From Glycomyces arizonensis DSM 44726 (GTDB taxonomy: Bacteria; Actinomycetota; Actinomycetes; Mycobacteriales; Micromonosporaceae): a stretch of 64,000 bases of DNA. The position numbers were made by a program, and so were the translations under genes. Below the pieces are notes generated by a model. It was not told the DNA's origin. It was given only the letters and a program-made list of their open reading frames with translations, and did not search any database. Positions 27,128 through 35,161 of this stretch are shown here, in pieces; position 1 is the stretch's first letter, and every line of letters begins with the position of its first letter. The stretch covers positions 32,429-96,428 of the forward strand of contig NZ_AXWO01000020.1 in the NCBI RefSeq assembly GCF_000482705.1. Reading direction: 5' to 3'.

Positions 27128-27891
27128 ACAAGCGCCGCAATGATGCACGGCGCGAATCCTGGAAGGAGGATGTCGAGTTCCACGTACCATGCGCGGAACC
27201 CGGCATCACCTTCAAGGTTGTTCTCCACCTGGAGGGAACACGCCCGCGACGAATGCCCGCGCCTCGGGCGATCGCGATCGCCCGAGGCGCAGCGGTGGAA
27301 GCGATCGCCGAAACCGCGAAACGTTACTCAGTAGCCGCTGACAAGGCCGCCACCGACGCGGCCGAGGCCGCGTGCCTCAATCTCAAACGCTCCAGGCGCA
27401 AACCGCACATCGACACGGTACGTGTCCGATTGCACGGCGACCGGGATGCAAAGGTCGAACTACGGCACCTGCAGACCCTCAAACGCGTCGCCGAGGTCGC
27501 CGGAGCCGAGGCTGTGACAGAGGCGGCCAGGGCCGTGGCCATACGGCACACCGTGCTGGACGACCATGGCACCACCGTCGCACGACTGCTCCTCGAACCT
27601 CCAGCGAAAACTGAGTTCGGCAGCCTGCCGAAGACCGCGGCCGATCTCCGCACCGGCATCGACGACTACCGCCCCGATGAGCGCTGGATCCGCGTCGCCG
27701 AGACGTTGAAGGCGTTCGCCGACAAACGGGCCACAGAGGAGGTCAAGCAGGTCTTGCGGGATCTGTCCGTCTGGATCGCCTCGCACAGCCCCGAACTGTC
27801 CGAGCGAATCGATGAAGCGAGACGCGAGGCGCCTCTCGACGGCGACGTCCCCCGCCAGGATCCGGATCTTCAATCCGCTGAGAACGGATGA
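27124..27891 (+). CDS. 255-aa partner protein, possibly SPFH-like
   Basis: Coupled to the 850-aa protein by an ATGA overlap. The N-terminus (EFHVPCAEPGITFKVVLHLEG) looks like the first strands of an SPFH/Band-7 domain, followed by a helix (AVEAIAETAKRYSVAADKA), a strand region (HIDTVRVRLHGDRDAKVELR) and a long Ala/Glu/Arg-rich helix. It ends with a charged region (ERIDEARREAPLDGD). There is no transmembrane segment. SPFH-like proteins oligomerise at membranes, so it could form the ring or platform on which its partner acts; this is inference from pattern, not a search result. Confidence 0.65.
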   Translation: MNKRRNDARRESWKEDVEFHVPCAEPGITFKVVLHLEGTRPRRMPAPRAIAIARGAAVEAIAETAKRYSVAADKAATDAAEAACLNLKRSRRKPHIDTVRVRLHGDRDAKVELRHLQTLKRVAEVAGAEAVTEAARAVAIRHTVLDDHGTTVARLLLEPPAKTEFGSLPKTAADLRTGIDDYRPDERWIRVAETLKAFADKRATEEVKQVLRDLSVWIASHSPELSERIDEARREAPLDGDVPRQDPDLQSAENG

Positions 27892-27997
27892 AGACGGCAA
27901 CGATCGATCCTACACGGAGACAACGGCTGTCCAACGAATTTGTCCCATCGAAGGCTTCGGACCGCTTGCCTGGCAACCAAAACTCCTGGACAGTGGC

Positions 27998-28027
27998 TTG
28001 TAATCGACTTATCACGGAACCTACAAT
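27998..28027 (+). promoter_or_regulatory. Promoter of the XRE-DUF397 unit
   Basis: TTGTAA, an 18-base spacer and TACAAT. The expected start point falls at about 28034, two bases before the second ATG (28036) and after the first (28030), so the message is nearly leaderless and begins translation at 28036. Confidence 0.55.
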
Positions 28028-28035
28028 CCATGGAC

Positions 28036-28884
28036 ATGACCGACATAGAGGACCCGACGCTGGCGCCGCCCCCGCTGCTGGAATTGGGACGGCAGTTGGA
28101 AGCCGAGCGGATCCGGCCGCGCTCCAGGCTTCCCAGGGGCTACACCAAGACCGATATCCCGAGTGACATCTGTTCGACGAAGACGCTGGGCCGCTTGGAA
28201 TCCGGACGGTATCGGGGCGTGAACCTCGGGACCGTGCTCAAGCTGCTGCGGTTCTACCAGACCCCGTACGACCATGCCGACCACATCGCGCGCCTGGCCG
28301 AGGCGTCCAAGGCCCGCGACTGGTGCGCCGTCTACGGCAACGTCGTCGAGGATCGCGGCTGGTTCCTCCAGCAATGCGAGGACAGCGCCAGCTTCCTCTG
28401 CTACCACGCTTCACTCGCGATCCCTTCGCTGATCCACAGCAAGGCGTACTACAAGATGATCGAGCACACCACTCAGGTGTCCTTCGCCGGTGACTTCTCT
28501 TGGGAAGAGAGCTGGCGATTCCGCCAGGAGCGGCGCCAGCGCTGGATCGACTCTGAGCGCCCTGCGGTCTTTCTGATTGGTGAGGGCGCGCTGAGGATGG
28601 ATCTTGGTCCTGAACGAGACGCGATCCTGGACGACCTCCGGGAAGTCGCGGCGCTGCCGTTCGCCGACGTGCGCATCATCCCGTTCTCGGCGGGCCGCTA
28701 CGACCTCCAGCCGTGGTCACTGAACCTGTTCGAGTACGACGGCGACGAGCAGCCGGTGATCAACGTCGAATCCCCACGGGGGCAGGGATTCATAGCCGCC
28801 GATACACAGCGGGGTAAGGTTTTCAGAGACGCCTTCAAACTGGCGTCGGCCGAGTCGATCCCCGCGGAGGACTTCCTGACATGA
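28036..28884 (+). CDS. Scr1-type helix-turn-helix regulator (XRE with DUF5753)
   Basis: 282 aa. The short N-terminal helix-turn-helix region (PPLLELGRQLEAERIRPRSR, then CSTKTLGRLESGRYRGVNLG) is followed by the large DUF5753 domain (WCAVYGNVVEDRGWFLQQCE, ERRQRWIDSERPAVFLIGEG, VRIIPFSAGRYDLQPWSLNL). This family is very abundant in filamentous actinobacteria and is regularly paired with a DUF397 gene, as here, where the stop overlaps the next start (ATGA). It is thought to act as an antitoxin-like or developmental transcription regulator. Start chosen from promoter spacing; ATG 28030 would add two residues. Confidence 0.85.
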   Translation: MTDIEDPTLAPPPLLELGRQLEAERIRPRSRLPRGYTKTDIPSDICSTKTLGRLESGRYRGVNLGTVLKLLRFYQTPYDHADHIARLAEASKARDWCAVYGNVVEDRGWFLQQCEDSASFLCYHASLAIPSLIHSKAYYKMIEHTTQVSFAGDFSWEESWRFRQERRQRWIDSERPAVFLIGEGALRMDLGPERDAILDDLREVAALPFADVRIIPFSAGRYDLQPWSLNLFEYDGDEQPVINVESPRGQGFIAADTQRGKVFRDAFKLASAESIPAEDFLT

Positions 28885-29081
28885 AGAAGATCGGTCCCTG
28901 GCGCAAGTCGAGCCGCAGCGGAGGCGGCAACCAGGACAACAGCTGCGTCGAGGTTCGCCTGCACGGCGAGGTCCCGCAGGTGTCGGACTCGAAACTCGCC
29001 GATGACCGTCCGATTCTTACCGTCACCCCCGCCACCTACAACGGCCTACTGGCCTGGGTGAAGGACCACGGCGAAGCCTGA
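28881..29081 (+). CDS. DUF397 protein
   Basis: 66 aa, with the family pattern GPWRKSSRSGGGNQDNSCVE followed by VRLHGEVPQVSDSKL and a C-terminal WVKDHG. DUF397 proteins are small partners of XRE-DUF5753 regulators; whether they act as toxins or co-regulators is unsettled. It overlaps the regulator gene by four bases and the next gene by one base (TGATG), so all three are one translation-coupled unit. Confidence 0.88.
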   Translation: MKKIGPWRKSSRSGGGNQDNSCVEVRLHGEVPQVSDSKLADDRPILTVTPATYNGLLAWVKDHGEA

Positions 29082-29362
29082 TGGCCGGCCCGGTCAGGCA
29101 CCACCCGCTCAAGGGCCGGTTCGACTCCGCAGCCGCCCAGTGGGTCCGCCCCGACGGTGACGACGGCAGACCTGGCGAACTGGAGATCGGCTTCGCTGAG
29201 AACGGCCTGGTCGCCATGCGCCGTGTCGACGACCCTGACGGCACCGCCCTGATCTACACGCCCGAGGAGTGGACGGCCTTCGTCGAAGGCGTCAAGGACG
29301 GCGAACTCGATTTCGCGATCCTCATGGAAGACGCCAGGCGGGCGAGCCTGCCCAGCGAATAG
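29081..29362 (+). CDS. Second DUF397-like protein
   Basis: 93 aa. The core ELEIGFAENGLVAMRRVDDP followed by ALIYTPEEWTAFVEGVKDGE matches the C-terminal half of DUF397 proteins, where strands carrying the residue name and a TPEEW-F--GVKDGEF helix are typical. The N-terminal part (HHPLKGRFDSAAAQWVRP) is different from the first copy. Having two diverged DUF397-type genes behind one regulator suggests either a duplicated effector or two functional partners. A clear terminator follows. Confidence 0.8.
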   Translation: MAGPVRHHPLKGRFDSAAAQWVRPDGDDGRPGELEIGFAENGLVAMRRVDDPDGTALIYTPEEWTAFVEGVKDGELDFAILMEDARRASLPSE

Positions 29363-29374
29363 GTTCAAGCATCC

Positions 29375-29409
29375 AGACGCGCCGACGGGACACCGTGGCG
29401 CGTCTTTTT
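29375..29409 (+). terminator. Rho-independent terminator of the XRE-DUF397 unit
   Basis: AGACGCGCC pairs with GGCGCGTCT around a 13-base loop, followed directly by TTTTT. It is 12 bases after the stop codon. Confidence 0.85.
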
Positions 29410-29518
29410 GTCCAATCCTGAGGAACGGGCTTCCCGACAAGCCAGCACGGTCCGGATGAGCGCGCCCGTCAGAATTGATCATTGCCTGAACGTTTCACCA
29501 GTTCATAGGCTTGTATTC

Positions 29519-29836
29519 ATGAGCAAGCAGGGAAATGCGACCCCCAGCGGCCTCGCATTGCAACGAGGACGGTTCAGCGACGGTGGCGGGTCCTTCACGG
29601 TCCGCGCCTCCAGCGACCAGGCTCCGGACTCGTTCCAGGTGTACACGAACACGAACCCGGCCGACATCGTCCTCATCGTCTCGGGCCTGAACTCCGGGAA
29701 CCTCCGGGCGACCTGGGGCGACGACTGGCGTTCACTCAGCGAGGAGTGGAAGGGCTGGTTCAAGAACCAGGCGTTCCTGGTCTTCTACAACGGCCCGGCA
29801 CCCGCTCTCGGGAAGGTCCGGTTCTGCGATGGCTGA
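29519..29836 (+). CDS. Small protein of unknown function
   Basis: 105 aa, soluble, beginning MSKQGNATPSGLALQRGRFS. A mixed alpha/beta composition with two aromatic-rich segments (DSFQVYTNTNPADIVLIVSG and WKGWFKNQAFLVFYNG). I recognise no family. TAGGCT stands seven bases before the ATG, so it is likely leaderless with its own promoter. The following gene overlaps it by eight bases, and the two may make a complex. Position after the regulator unit raises the idea of an effector pair, which is inference. Confidence 0.6.
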   Translation: MSKQGNATPSGLALQRGRFSDGGGSFTVRASSDQAPDSFQVYTNTNPADIVLIVSGLNSGNLRATWGDDWRSLSEEWKGWFKNQAFLVFYNGPAPALGKVRFCDG

Positions 29837-30059
29837 CCAGTTCCTCGGCGAGTTCAAGCGCAGCCCGGCCACCTTCTTCGTCCACCAAACCGCGCCGGGG
29901 GCCTACCGAATCGACTTCCGCGACAACGGCGGCGGTCCCAGCGAAGTCTGCGCCTTCACCACCGAGGCCGCCCCGCGATGGCGCGGCGCGTGGAACGGCG
30001 ACCAGTGGTGCGCCTGGATCGAGGCCGAGGCCCGCAGCATCATCGGCCGCACCGGGTGA
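29829..30059 (+). CDS. Small protein of unknown function, partner of the preceding gene
   Basis: 76 aa, beginning MADQFLGEFKRSPATFFVHQ, with a Trp-rich end (WRGAWNGDQWCAWIEAEARS). It starts eight bases inside the end of the preceding gene, so the two are co-translated. No motif recognised; no signal peptide or membrane span. Confidence 0.6.
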   Translation: MADQFLGEFKRSPATFFVHQTAPGAYRIDFRDNGGGPSEVCAFTTEAAPRWRGAWNGDQWCAWIEAEARSIIGRTG

Positions 30060-30115
30060 GAAGCCGCTCCTCGGCCAGGCGACTGAACCACGGAGCTGAG
30101 CCGGGAGCATTCGAT

Positions 30116-30151
30116 GGGGTCGGCCGGCCGGTGGGGACCAGCCGGCCCCGC
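30116..30151. terminator. GC-rich hairpin in convergent gap
   Basis: GGCCGGCCGGT (30122-30132) pairs with ACCAGCCGGCC (30137-30147) with one mismatch, and flanking G/C runs extend it. It lies between the plus-strand small genes and the end of the minus-strand export operon. Confidence 0.5.
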
Positions 30152-30269
30152 TTCAGAACCCCAGCGCAGCCTCCGTGAACGCGTCCACAGCATCGACCGG
30201 GTCGGCGTCGTAAGCACCGAACGACCTGGGCCTGCATATCGATACCGGTTCGACGCGTCTCAGCACGAC

Positions 30270-30722
30270 TCAAGATGGATTCTCCGGGACACGGGGTGCG
30301 GCCAGAAGACTGAAGAGGAAGAGGGCGAGTCCGAAGTTCGTCAAGCCGAAGGTCCATCCCCAGAAGGTCTGCATCGCCGTGCTGATCGGGGCGGTGCTGA
30401 TCGCAGGGCCGAGTTGACACACGACCAGTATTTGGAACACCGCGCCTGTGACCAGCGCAGCGGTTTTTCTGAACCACACCCCGACGGCCACGACCAGGGC
30501 GATGATGGCGAGAACCGTGCCGCCACCATAGATCGTTTCCGGTATGCCGTCGAACTTCCCGCACTCAGGCGCGCTGTCGGGGCCGCACTCGCTCACGCTG
30601 CCCGCCAGCCAGCGCTGGTTGAGGACCAGGAACAACAACCACTCGGCAGCCATCACCCCAGCGGTGATCCGATAGGACCACTTCGACGGGATCACGGACA
30701 TCGGCGACTTCGGCATACTCAT
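30270..30722 (-). CDS. Four-span membrane protein, last gene of the export operon
   Basis: 150 aa with four predicted spans: AGVMAAEWLLFLVLNQRWLA, TVLAIIALVVAVGVWF, AALVTGAVFQILVVCQLG and FGLTNFGLALFLFSLLAAP. The loop between spans one and two has two cysteines (SECGPDSAPECGKF) that could form a disulfide outside the membrane. Family not recognised. Its start overlaps the upstream gene's stop (ATGA). As one of three consecutive membrane proteins after an exported hydrolase it could be an immunity or anchoring protein (inference). Confidence 0.75.
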   Translation of the reverse strand: MSMPKSPMSVIPSKWSYRITAGVMAAEWLLFLVLNQRWLAGSVSECGPDSAPECGKFDGIPETIYGGGTVLAIIALVVAVGVWFRKTAALVTGAVFQILVVCQLGPAISTAPISTAMQTFWGWTFGLTNFGLALFLFSLLAAPRVPENPS

Positions 30723-31384
30723 GCACCGGGGAACAGGACGAGCAACCAGATGAGCATCAAAGCCGCTCCAACCGCAACAACGACACCGACCGCGACCGCA
30801 AGATCAATCGCGTTGGCACGCAGCAGACCTCCGCCTCTCCGCGGCGGAGTGTCAAAGTACCTGTCCAGCCGCAACGCCTTCTGTGTCCCCGCGATCACCA
30901 GCCACAGCAGCAGTGCCACGAAGATGAGAAGGAACCAGCCCCCTGCGGCAGTGAGGGCCAATGCGACCAGGGCCCCCGCGACGACTTGCAGCCAAGCGAG
31001 GATCCCGACCAGATTCAGATACATCCCGGCCCGCCGCGGCCGCCGAATGAGGTTCACCGCAGCCAGCGCGTTCAGCAGCGGAGTCGGACCTACCAGCACT
31101 GCGAAGACCACAGTCCCAGCAGTGACATCGGCGCCGGCGATGGCACTCAACGCCAGGAACAGCAGCCACAGAGGGAACCCGAGCACCATCACCGCAATGG
31201 CGTGCACGACCAGCATGGCCCGCAGCGGGCCTACGCCCTCGGGGATCGGAGTCTCCAGCCTGGCGAAAGGTATCGGGTTCGCACCCCTTTTCGAGGATTC
31301 GGGTCGCGGGTCAGTAACGTTCAGTTCACCATCCGAACCGGCTCTGTCCGCCGACTCGGACACAGGTTCGAGCGGTTCAGTCAT
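30719..31384 (-). CDS. Membrane protein of the export operon
   Basis: 221 aa. A charged N-terminus of about 55 residues precedes four or five spans, among them LVVHAIAVMVLGFPLWLLFL, VVFAVLVGPTPLLNALAAV, GWFLLIFVALLLWLVI and AVAVGVVVAVGAALMLIWLL. ATG 31384 is chosen: GGAAAG lies upstream, and the start overlaps the preceding gene by eight bases. A longer frame to 31477 is a chance extension. No family recognised. Confidence 0.75.
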   Translation of the reverse strand: MTEPLEPVSESADRAGSDGELNVTDPRPESSKRGANPIPFARLETPIPEGVGPLRAMLVVHAIAVMVLGFPLWLLFLALSAIAGADVTAGTVVFAVLVGPTPLLNALAAVNLIRRPRRAGMYLNLVGILAWLQVVAGALVALALTAAGGWFLLIFVALLLWLVIAGTQKALRLDRYFDTPPRRGGGLLRANAIDLAVAVGVVVAVGAALMLIWLLVLFPGA

Positions 31385-31922
31385 CGTCGTTCGCTTTCCG
31401 AAAATCCGGCCCGTTCCGCCGAGGCATGTGGTCCTCCTTCGCAGAAGGTTCGATCGGGATCGTTTCCCTGCCTTCAAGGGCTGTCGAGCCGAACCGGTAG
31501 CCCCAGCCCGATGAGGGCCTGCACCAATGAATCACGCTCGGCAAGCACAGGAATACGACCACAACCAGGTTGAGGATTCCGACAGCGAGAGATCGGAGTT
31601 CGGCAAGTTCCAGGCTCCGCAGTGCCAGCAGCCAATAGGCCGGTATCGCCAGACCGAAGAAGATCAGAGCCAGGTACCAGGCCCAGCCCCTGCGCCTCCA
31701 CATACCCCAGGCGAACAGCAGTGCCAGTGTCGACAGGAGGAGGAGCGGGAGAAAGAACAGCTCGTACAGCCCGTCAAAACCATCGCAGTAATGGTTCTCA
31801 GGGCCACAGCCATCGTCGGGAATCTCGACGATGACGGTGAGGTACACGTACCAGTCGACGACGATCAACGCGACCAGTACGGTGACCGGCCACGGAGGGG
31901 AAAGGGGCCGATCGTTCGTCAT
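31377..31922 (-). CDS. Membrane protein of the export operon
   Basis: 181 aa with four spans: PVTVLVALIVVDWYVYLTVI, LYELFFLPLLLLSTLALLFA, WAWYLALIFFGLAIPAYWLL and LAVGILNLVVVVFLCLPSVI, followed by a soluble tail of about 45 residues. The first extracytoplasmic loop has paired cysteines (DDGCGPENHYCDGF), like the last membrane protein of this operon, suggesting that the two are distant relatives. The start overlaps the lipoprotein stop by four bases. Confidence 0.75.
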   Translation of the reverse strand: MTNDRPLSPPWPVTVLVALIVVDWYVYLTVIVEIPDDGCGPENHYCDGFDGLYELFFLPLLLLSTLALLFAWGMWRRRGWAWYLALIFFGLAIPAYWLLALRSLELAELRSLAVGILNLVVVVFLCLPSVIHWCRPSSGWGYRFGSTALEGRETIPIEPSAKEDHMPRRNGPDFRKANDDD

Positions 31923-32629
31923 AGTTGATCTGCGTACGGATCCGACATCGGCGACTCAGGATCTTCCGGACCACGGGCCCACGGGGCCGCGCCAGGGACG
32001 TCGGCTGCTGTTGTACCCCCGAACGGCGCGATGGCTTCCGCGGTTTCACTGGTCGAGTCATCCGGTGTTTCGAGCGTGCAGTATTTCGTGTGGTCGTTCT
32101 CCGGCGTGACGCCGCCGAGCGGAGGACCGCACACCGGATCGCCTTCAGCTTCTACGCAAGCGACTTGTGCATGGATAACGGCTTGACCGAGCATGTTCGA
32201 GTACCAAATGTTGACCCCGTCGGGGCGAGTGGCTTGGATGTCAGCGATATTGCCGTCGACGTCATCGCGTTCACCGTGGATCTCCCAGCCAAGGGATGAC
32301 CAGTGCTCCTTAAGGACCGTGAAATACTCCTTGGTCACGAGATCGGAACCGATGGTCTCCTCGGGAAAGGTGTAGTTGATCTCGTAGGACTCGCGACCTT
32401 CCTCAGAGCAGTCCAGCTTGAGCGTGGTGCGGTCCTGGAATCCCGGGAAGTCGGGTAGTCCCTCGATGGTCTGTGCAATGGCCTCGTCCATACGAAGGAA
32501 TGCCTCGCCGCGGTTGAATTCGAGCTCGGGTAGTCCTTGCGACATAAGGGAGCATCCTCCGATGGTGATGGAAGTCAAGGCAGCGACGCATGTGATCAAA
32601 GGCCTGCGCCAGCGGGATCGTCGGCTCAT
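31919..32629 (-). CDS. Putative lipoprotein of the export operon
   Basis: 236 aa. The signal (RRPLITCVAALTSITIGGCS) ends in a lipobox-like IGGC at about residues 23-26, so the mature protein should be lipid-anchored outside the membrane. Several further cysteines (KLDCSEEG, QVACVEAEGDPVCGPPLGG, KYCTLE) may form disulfides. No family recognised. It overlaps the hydrolase gene upstream (ATGA) and the membrane gene downstream (ATGA). A lipoprotein made with an exported hydrolase might anchor or neutralise it. Confidence 0.75.
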   Translation of the reverse strand: MSRRSRWRRPLITCVAALTSITIGGCSLMSQGLPELEFNRGEAFLRMDEAIAQTIEGLPDFPGFQDRTTLKLDCSEEGRESYEINYTFPEETIGSDLVTKEYFTVLKEHWSSLGWEIHGERDDVDGNIADIQATRPDGVNIWYSNMLGQAVIHAQVACVEAEGDPVCGPPLGGVTPENDHTKYCTLETPDDSTSETAEAIAPFGGTTAADVPGAAPWARGPEDPESPMSDPYADQL

Positions 32630-34446
32630 GTGACCTGGTCTCCATTTCCGGTGAAGATCATCGCCATGTTTTTTCGGGCGGGATTCCCGTCATCCCAGTA
32701 ATTGCTGTGGATGTCGACGGGACTCCAACCCATGTTGTCGCTGTCGAATGAGGTACCGCCAAATCCCGAGTCGAGTCCACCGCCTTGAATATTGAGACCT
32801 CCGTCGTTCGGGTCTGATCCGAGAATCAGGGTCGCTTCGGCGGCAGCGTTGATGAGATCGCCCGGAGCGGTGGTGGAGTAGAAGTCATCGGGATCGATGC
32901 CCAGTTCACTCGCGTGGTCGACGGTCATGCCGGGGCTGGCGACCGCGACGATCTGGTCAGTATCGAGACCGTATTCGCTGGCGGCCTGGCCGATGACCGT
33001 GGTCCCGTAGGAGTGACCTATCACGGTCGTAGTGGTCTCTTCGGGGTCGTGGTTGGTCGCATCGAGTCCGCTCATGAACGATGCCAGCGGCTCGGATGCG
33101 TCTTCAGCGTAGGAGAGACTCGGCGAATTCATGATGGGATTGTTCGGGGCGTCGTAGTCCAGCCACACCATCACAGCTGTCTCTCCGCTACCGGCCACCT
33201 GGGCGGCATCTCCGGCCATGGTTTCTGCGCGCTGCAGGTCGTTGCCTCCGGCGCCATCCAAATCGCCGCCGGTGCCTGGTACATACACGACGGTGTTGTC
33301 GGCAGTGTCGGGGTTGCCGACTGACACGATGGCCTTGCCGTCGCCAGCCGAGTCATATCCGAGCAGGTAGTACTGCTGGCCGGTAGGAGATTCCTCAGCG
33401 ATCGCGCTTTGCAGGTCCACGAGTTCGTTGTACGTGACGCGTTCGCCCTGGAGTCTTGCGAGCTCCTCTCTCAGCTGTTCGAGTTCTTCAGCGCGATCGA
33501 TGGAGTCTCCGTTGGCGACGATCTCGCTCCAGTTGCCTTCGATCTCGGCGATGCGGTCTTCGATAACGGCGATGTCCTCGTCGAGGGTGGGACTGAAGTC
33601 GGCGATCTCCTGGTCCAGCAGGATGCGGTTGGCGGTGTCGCGGTCTTCGGTGGGGATGCCGTCGACCGGGCCGACCAGTTCGGGCAGCTCGTGGACGAAC
33701 AACTCTTGGTCGCCCTCAGCCAGCGAGTTCCACCAGTCGTTGACCTCTTCAGGGATGGCGTCTCCGGATTCGATCTTGTCGAGGAAGTCCTGGTGTTGTT
33801 CTTGGAGGTATTCGGCGGTCTTCGCCTCGAAGTCGGAACCGACATACGGTGGTAGCGGCGGTGGGTCGTCGTTGAGGGCCTTGAAGTCGGCAGCGTACTG
33901 GTCGTCGAGTTCGCGAACCGAGTCCATGAGCGTCTTGAACCGGTCCGACAGGTCCACGGCCTGTTCGCGGACCCGCTGCTCGTAGGCATCGGCCTCGTAC
34001 TCGTTCATCGGTTCGACGGTCCCTGAGCCGGTGAGGTAGTTGTACAGGTCCGATTCATTGACCTCGAAGCGCTCCTCGCCGGGTTCGCCCTCGGCGGTGA
34101 GGTAGACGCTCTTCTCGGCGAACAGGCCGGCCAGCTCGTCCCGCTTGGTCTCGAAGTCGGTCTTCGCCTCCTGCAGAAGCACCTTGATGTGACTCGCGTA
34201 CGCGTCCAGGTCGTCGAGGAACCGCTCGGCGATGTGTCTGGCCTGGCCGCGGACCAGGTCGGCCGTCTCGCCGTCGAAGTCGTCACGCGCCTGGTCGGCC
34301 GCGCCCTCCTTGAGGACCGGGATGCCGTCGATGAGCGTCGCCTCGAAGTCGGCCGCCTCGCTGATGTAGCGGTCCCAGACCGCCGCGGCGTCGTCGAGCC
34401 CGGTGTAGCCGGTGAGGTAGAACGTCCTCCAAGACAGGCTGCTCAC
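32626..34446 (-). CDS. Exported-type alpha/beta hydrolase (DUF1023) with helical N-terminus
   Basis: 606 aa. The first 400 residues are helical and charged with coiled-coil stretches, in the style of WXG100/PPE-type substrates (WRTFYLTGYTGLDDAAAVWD at the start). The C-terminal part is an alpha/beta hydrolase of the DUF1023 type: YYLLGYDSAGDGKAIVSVGN, VVYVPGTGGDL, VMVWLDYDAPN and the nucleophile elbow VIGHSYGTTVIGQ near residue 478. Such hydrolases occur beside type VII secretion genes in actinobacteria and are likely exported lipases or esterases. GTG start overlaps the upstream stop (GTGA). No classical signal peptide, as expected for ESX substrates. Confidence 0.8.
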   Translation of the reverse strand: MSSLSWRTFYLTGYTGLDDAAAVWDRYISEAADFEATLIDGIPVLKEGAADQARDDFDGETADLVRGQARHIAERFLDDLDAYASHIKVLLQEAKTDFETKRDELAGLFAEKSVYLTAEGEPGEERFEVNESDLYNYLTGSGTVEPMNEYEADAYEQRVREQAVDLSDRFKTLMDSVRELDDQYAADFKALNDDPPPLPPYVGSDFEAKTAEYLQEQHQDFLDKIESGDAIPEEVNDWWNSLAEGDQELFVHELPELVGPVDGIPTEDRDTANRILLDQEIADFSPTLDEDIAVIEDRIAEIEGNWSEIVANGDSIDRAEELEQLREELARLQGERVTYNELVDLQSAIAEESPTGQQYYLLGYDSAGDGKAIVSVGNPDTADNTVVYVPGTGGDLDGAGGNDLQRAETMAGDAAQVAGSGETAVMVWLDYDAPNNPIMNSPSLSYAEDASEPLASFMSGLDATNHDPEETTTTVIGHSYGTTVIGQAASEYGLDTDQIVAVASPGMTVDHASELGIDPDDFYSTTAPGDLINAAAEATLILGSDPNDGGLNIQGGGLDSGFGGTSFDSDNMGWSPVDIHSNYWDDGNPARKNMAMIFTGNGDQVT

Positions 34447-34874
34447 TCGACCGCCACCGACTTCCCGTCGGTCGGCAGCGCGGCCGGGTTGTAGTCGGGC
34501 CGCTCGGCGCCGGTGGTCTCGTAGTAGTCGCTCGTGGTGTACTCGTCGACGTCGACCTGAAGCTCTTCGCCGAGTTCGACCAGGTCCGACTCGGAGTCCT
34601 GGTCGTGCTGGGCGGCGACGGCGGCATTGGTGGCCATGAACTGGGCCAGGTCGATCAGGTGGTTTCGATGGTCGACGATGCGGGAGTACCACCAGGACTC
34701 GGCGGCGTTCAGTGCCGGGCGGAAGGCGAACTCGCCGATCGGGATCGCGGTGACCGCGTCCGCGGCGTCGGCGTTCACGGCGACCGCCGCGGCGTCGAGG
34801 TCCTCGGCGACGGTCTCGATCTGCTCGACCGCTTCCGATACGGCCTGGTGGTCGATGACCATCCTGTCGCTCAT
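34443..34874 (-). CDS. Type VII secretion-associated helical protein (EspC/WXG-like)
   Basis: 143 aa, helical hairpin type: MVIDHQAVSEAVEQIETVAE, then a region with Trp-Trp in NAAESWWYSRIVDHR, and a tail with TTSDYYETTGAERPDYN. This resembles EspC-like/WXG100-fold proteins that form secretion partners of ESX systems. Overlaps both neighbours. A heterodimer with the 117-aa protein upstream, or chaperone-like binding to the hydrolase N-terminus, is a reasonable guess. Confidence 0.65.
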   Translation of the reverse strand: MSDRMVIDHQAVSEAVEQIETVAEDLDAAAVAVNADAADAVTAIPIGEFAFRPALNAAESWWYSRIVDHRNHLIDLAQFMATNAAVAAQHDQDSESDLVELGEELQVDVDEYTTSDYYETTGAERPDYNPAALPTDGKSVAVE

Positions 34875-35161
34875 CGCGGACCGCCCTTCTCGTCGGCCGA
34901 CCGACTGACCTTCGCAGTGCCTTGGTTGTAGAGGGCCTTGATGGCCGCTTCGACTCGAGCGATGCCGTCGTCGGCTTCAGCTCCCATGTGGTCGATGTCA
35001 ACCGTGCAGGTCCCGTCCGGGTCGATGATGAGGCGAACGAGTCCGTCCGGGGAGGTCTGGTCGAACCGTTTCGGCGCCTCAGGCGCGGGCGCACCTTGAG
35101 CGAGGACATCGAGCAGGCGGTTCATCCCGGGGCCGGAGTGGAGTTCAGGGCTTTCAGGCAT
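34871..35161 (-). CDS. Small YbaB/EbfC-like protein of the export operon
   Basis: 96 aa. A strand segment (GLVRLIIDPDGTCTVDIDHM) followed by a C-terminal helix (DDGIARVEAAIKALYNQG) fits the YbaB/EbfC-like small proteins often found in actinobacterial ESX-like loci; the match is tentative. ATG 35161 is preferred over 35167 because GAGGAG lies six bases before it. Overlaps the upstream gene by eight bases and the downstream gene by four. Confidence 0.65.
   Translation of the reverse strand: MPESPELHSGPGMNRLLDVLAQGAPAPEAPKRFDQTSPDGLVRLIIDPDGTCTVDIDHMGAEADDGIARVEAAIKALYNQGTAKVSRSADEKGGPR

Noticed and set aside
30114..31514. 466-aa plus-strand frame opposite the membrane genes
   Set aside because: Low-complexity Arg/Pro/Ser composition, antisense to three overlapping membrane-protein genes.
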